A stretch of DNA of 64,000 bases, from positions 62,001-126,000 of the forward strand of contig VXRL01000084.1 of the NCBI GenBank assembly GCA_009838515.1, given 5' to 3'. The notes below the pieces were generated by a model. That model searched no databases. It saw only the letters and a program-made list of their open reading frames with translations, and was not told where the DNA came from. Shown piece by piece: positions 63,973 to 64,000 of the stretch. Numbering within the stretch: the stretch's first letter is position 1; the number at the start of each line of letters is the position of its first letter. The translations under genes and the position numbers were made by a program. Origin of the DNA: Terriglobia bacterium. GTDB taxonomy: Bacteria; Acidobacteriota; Terriglobia; Bryobacterales; UBA6623.

Positions 63973-64000
63973 TCAACGGCCCAGCAGTTTGCCGAGATCC
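63973..64000 (-). CDS. C-terminal codons of an upstream gene, possibly ffh (SRP54)
   Basis: Nine codons ending in a stop read DLGKLLGR at the window edge, 31 bp before the rpsP ribosome site. ffh commonly precedes rpsP and ends in a Gly/Leu/Lys-rich tail. The assignment is from position and composition only. Confidence 0.35.

Overview
The window is GC-rich, gene-dense bacterial chromosome. The gene content fits an Acidobacteriota of the Bryobacterales/Solibacter type. The evidence is an Oar-like TonB-dependent receptor with a carboxypeptidase-type N-terminal domain next to a CRTAC1 (FG-GAP/ASPIC) protein and TPR proteins, PSCyt1/DUF1549/DUF1553 and DUF1501 partners, several sulfatases, and many Tat or lipoprotein hydrolases. 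The lineage is an inference from gene families; no rRNA is present.

Layout. 1-7.4 kb: the 3' part of tilS, a DUF5060/DUF4038 glycosidase-like protein, a Tat/lipoprotein amidase and a DUF3604 protein. 7.7-8.5 kb: a vapBC-type toxin-antitoxin pair behind a near-consensus promoter. 8.5-17.6 kb: a sulfatase fossil, then CRTAC1 and the TonB receptor, divergent from two overlapping secreted TPR genes. 17.7-28 kb: sulfatase, amidohydrolase, M16 peptidase, a second sulfatase fossil, a pyrE-like gene, a divergent Nramp transporter, a catalytic plus non-catalytic M16 pair and metF. 28.3-28.7 kb: hicBA. 29.2-34.5 kb: a DUF58-BatA-VWA operon with no MoxR. 34.5-43 kb: glutaredoxin, CHAD, an alginate-export-type porin, nucleoside hydrolase, a FecR/DUF6600 protein with a long Ser/Arg-rich tail, and an N-acyl-D-amino-acid deacylase-like hydrolase.

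43.4-49.7 kb holds the most unusual locus: two convergent genes for secreted proteins built almost entirely of tandem Cache-like modules (about six each). They carry a colinear 1,351-bp inverted repeat with only six amino-acid differences. No membrane anchor or signalling output domain is visible.

49.8-60.8 kb: gene remnants, a sulfatase, tRNA-Lys(UUU), APC permease, PIG-L deacetylase, the PSCyt1/DUF1549/LamG/DUF1553 protein with its DUF1501 partner, an SDR and a DUF2141 protein. 61.2-64 kb is the conserved translation cluster rpsP-khpA-rimM-trmD-rplS on the minus strand, in which S16 has a long acidic tail; a few codons of what may be ffh lie at the window edge.

Together the genes describe a heterotroph with a large exported degradative repertoire (sulfatases, deacetylase, deacylases, peptidases, TonB uptake) among ordinary housekeeping genes. 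Gene fossils, two toxin-antitoxin pairs and the duplicated Cache locus show local genome turnover. No insertion sequence with a transposase, no prophage and no CRISPR array was seen.
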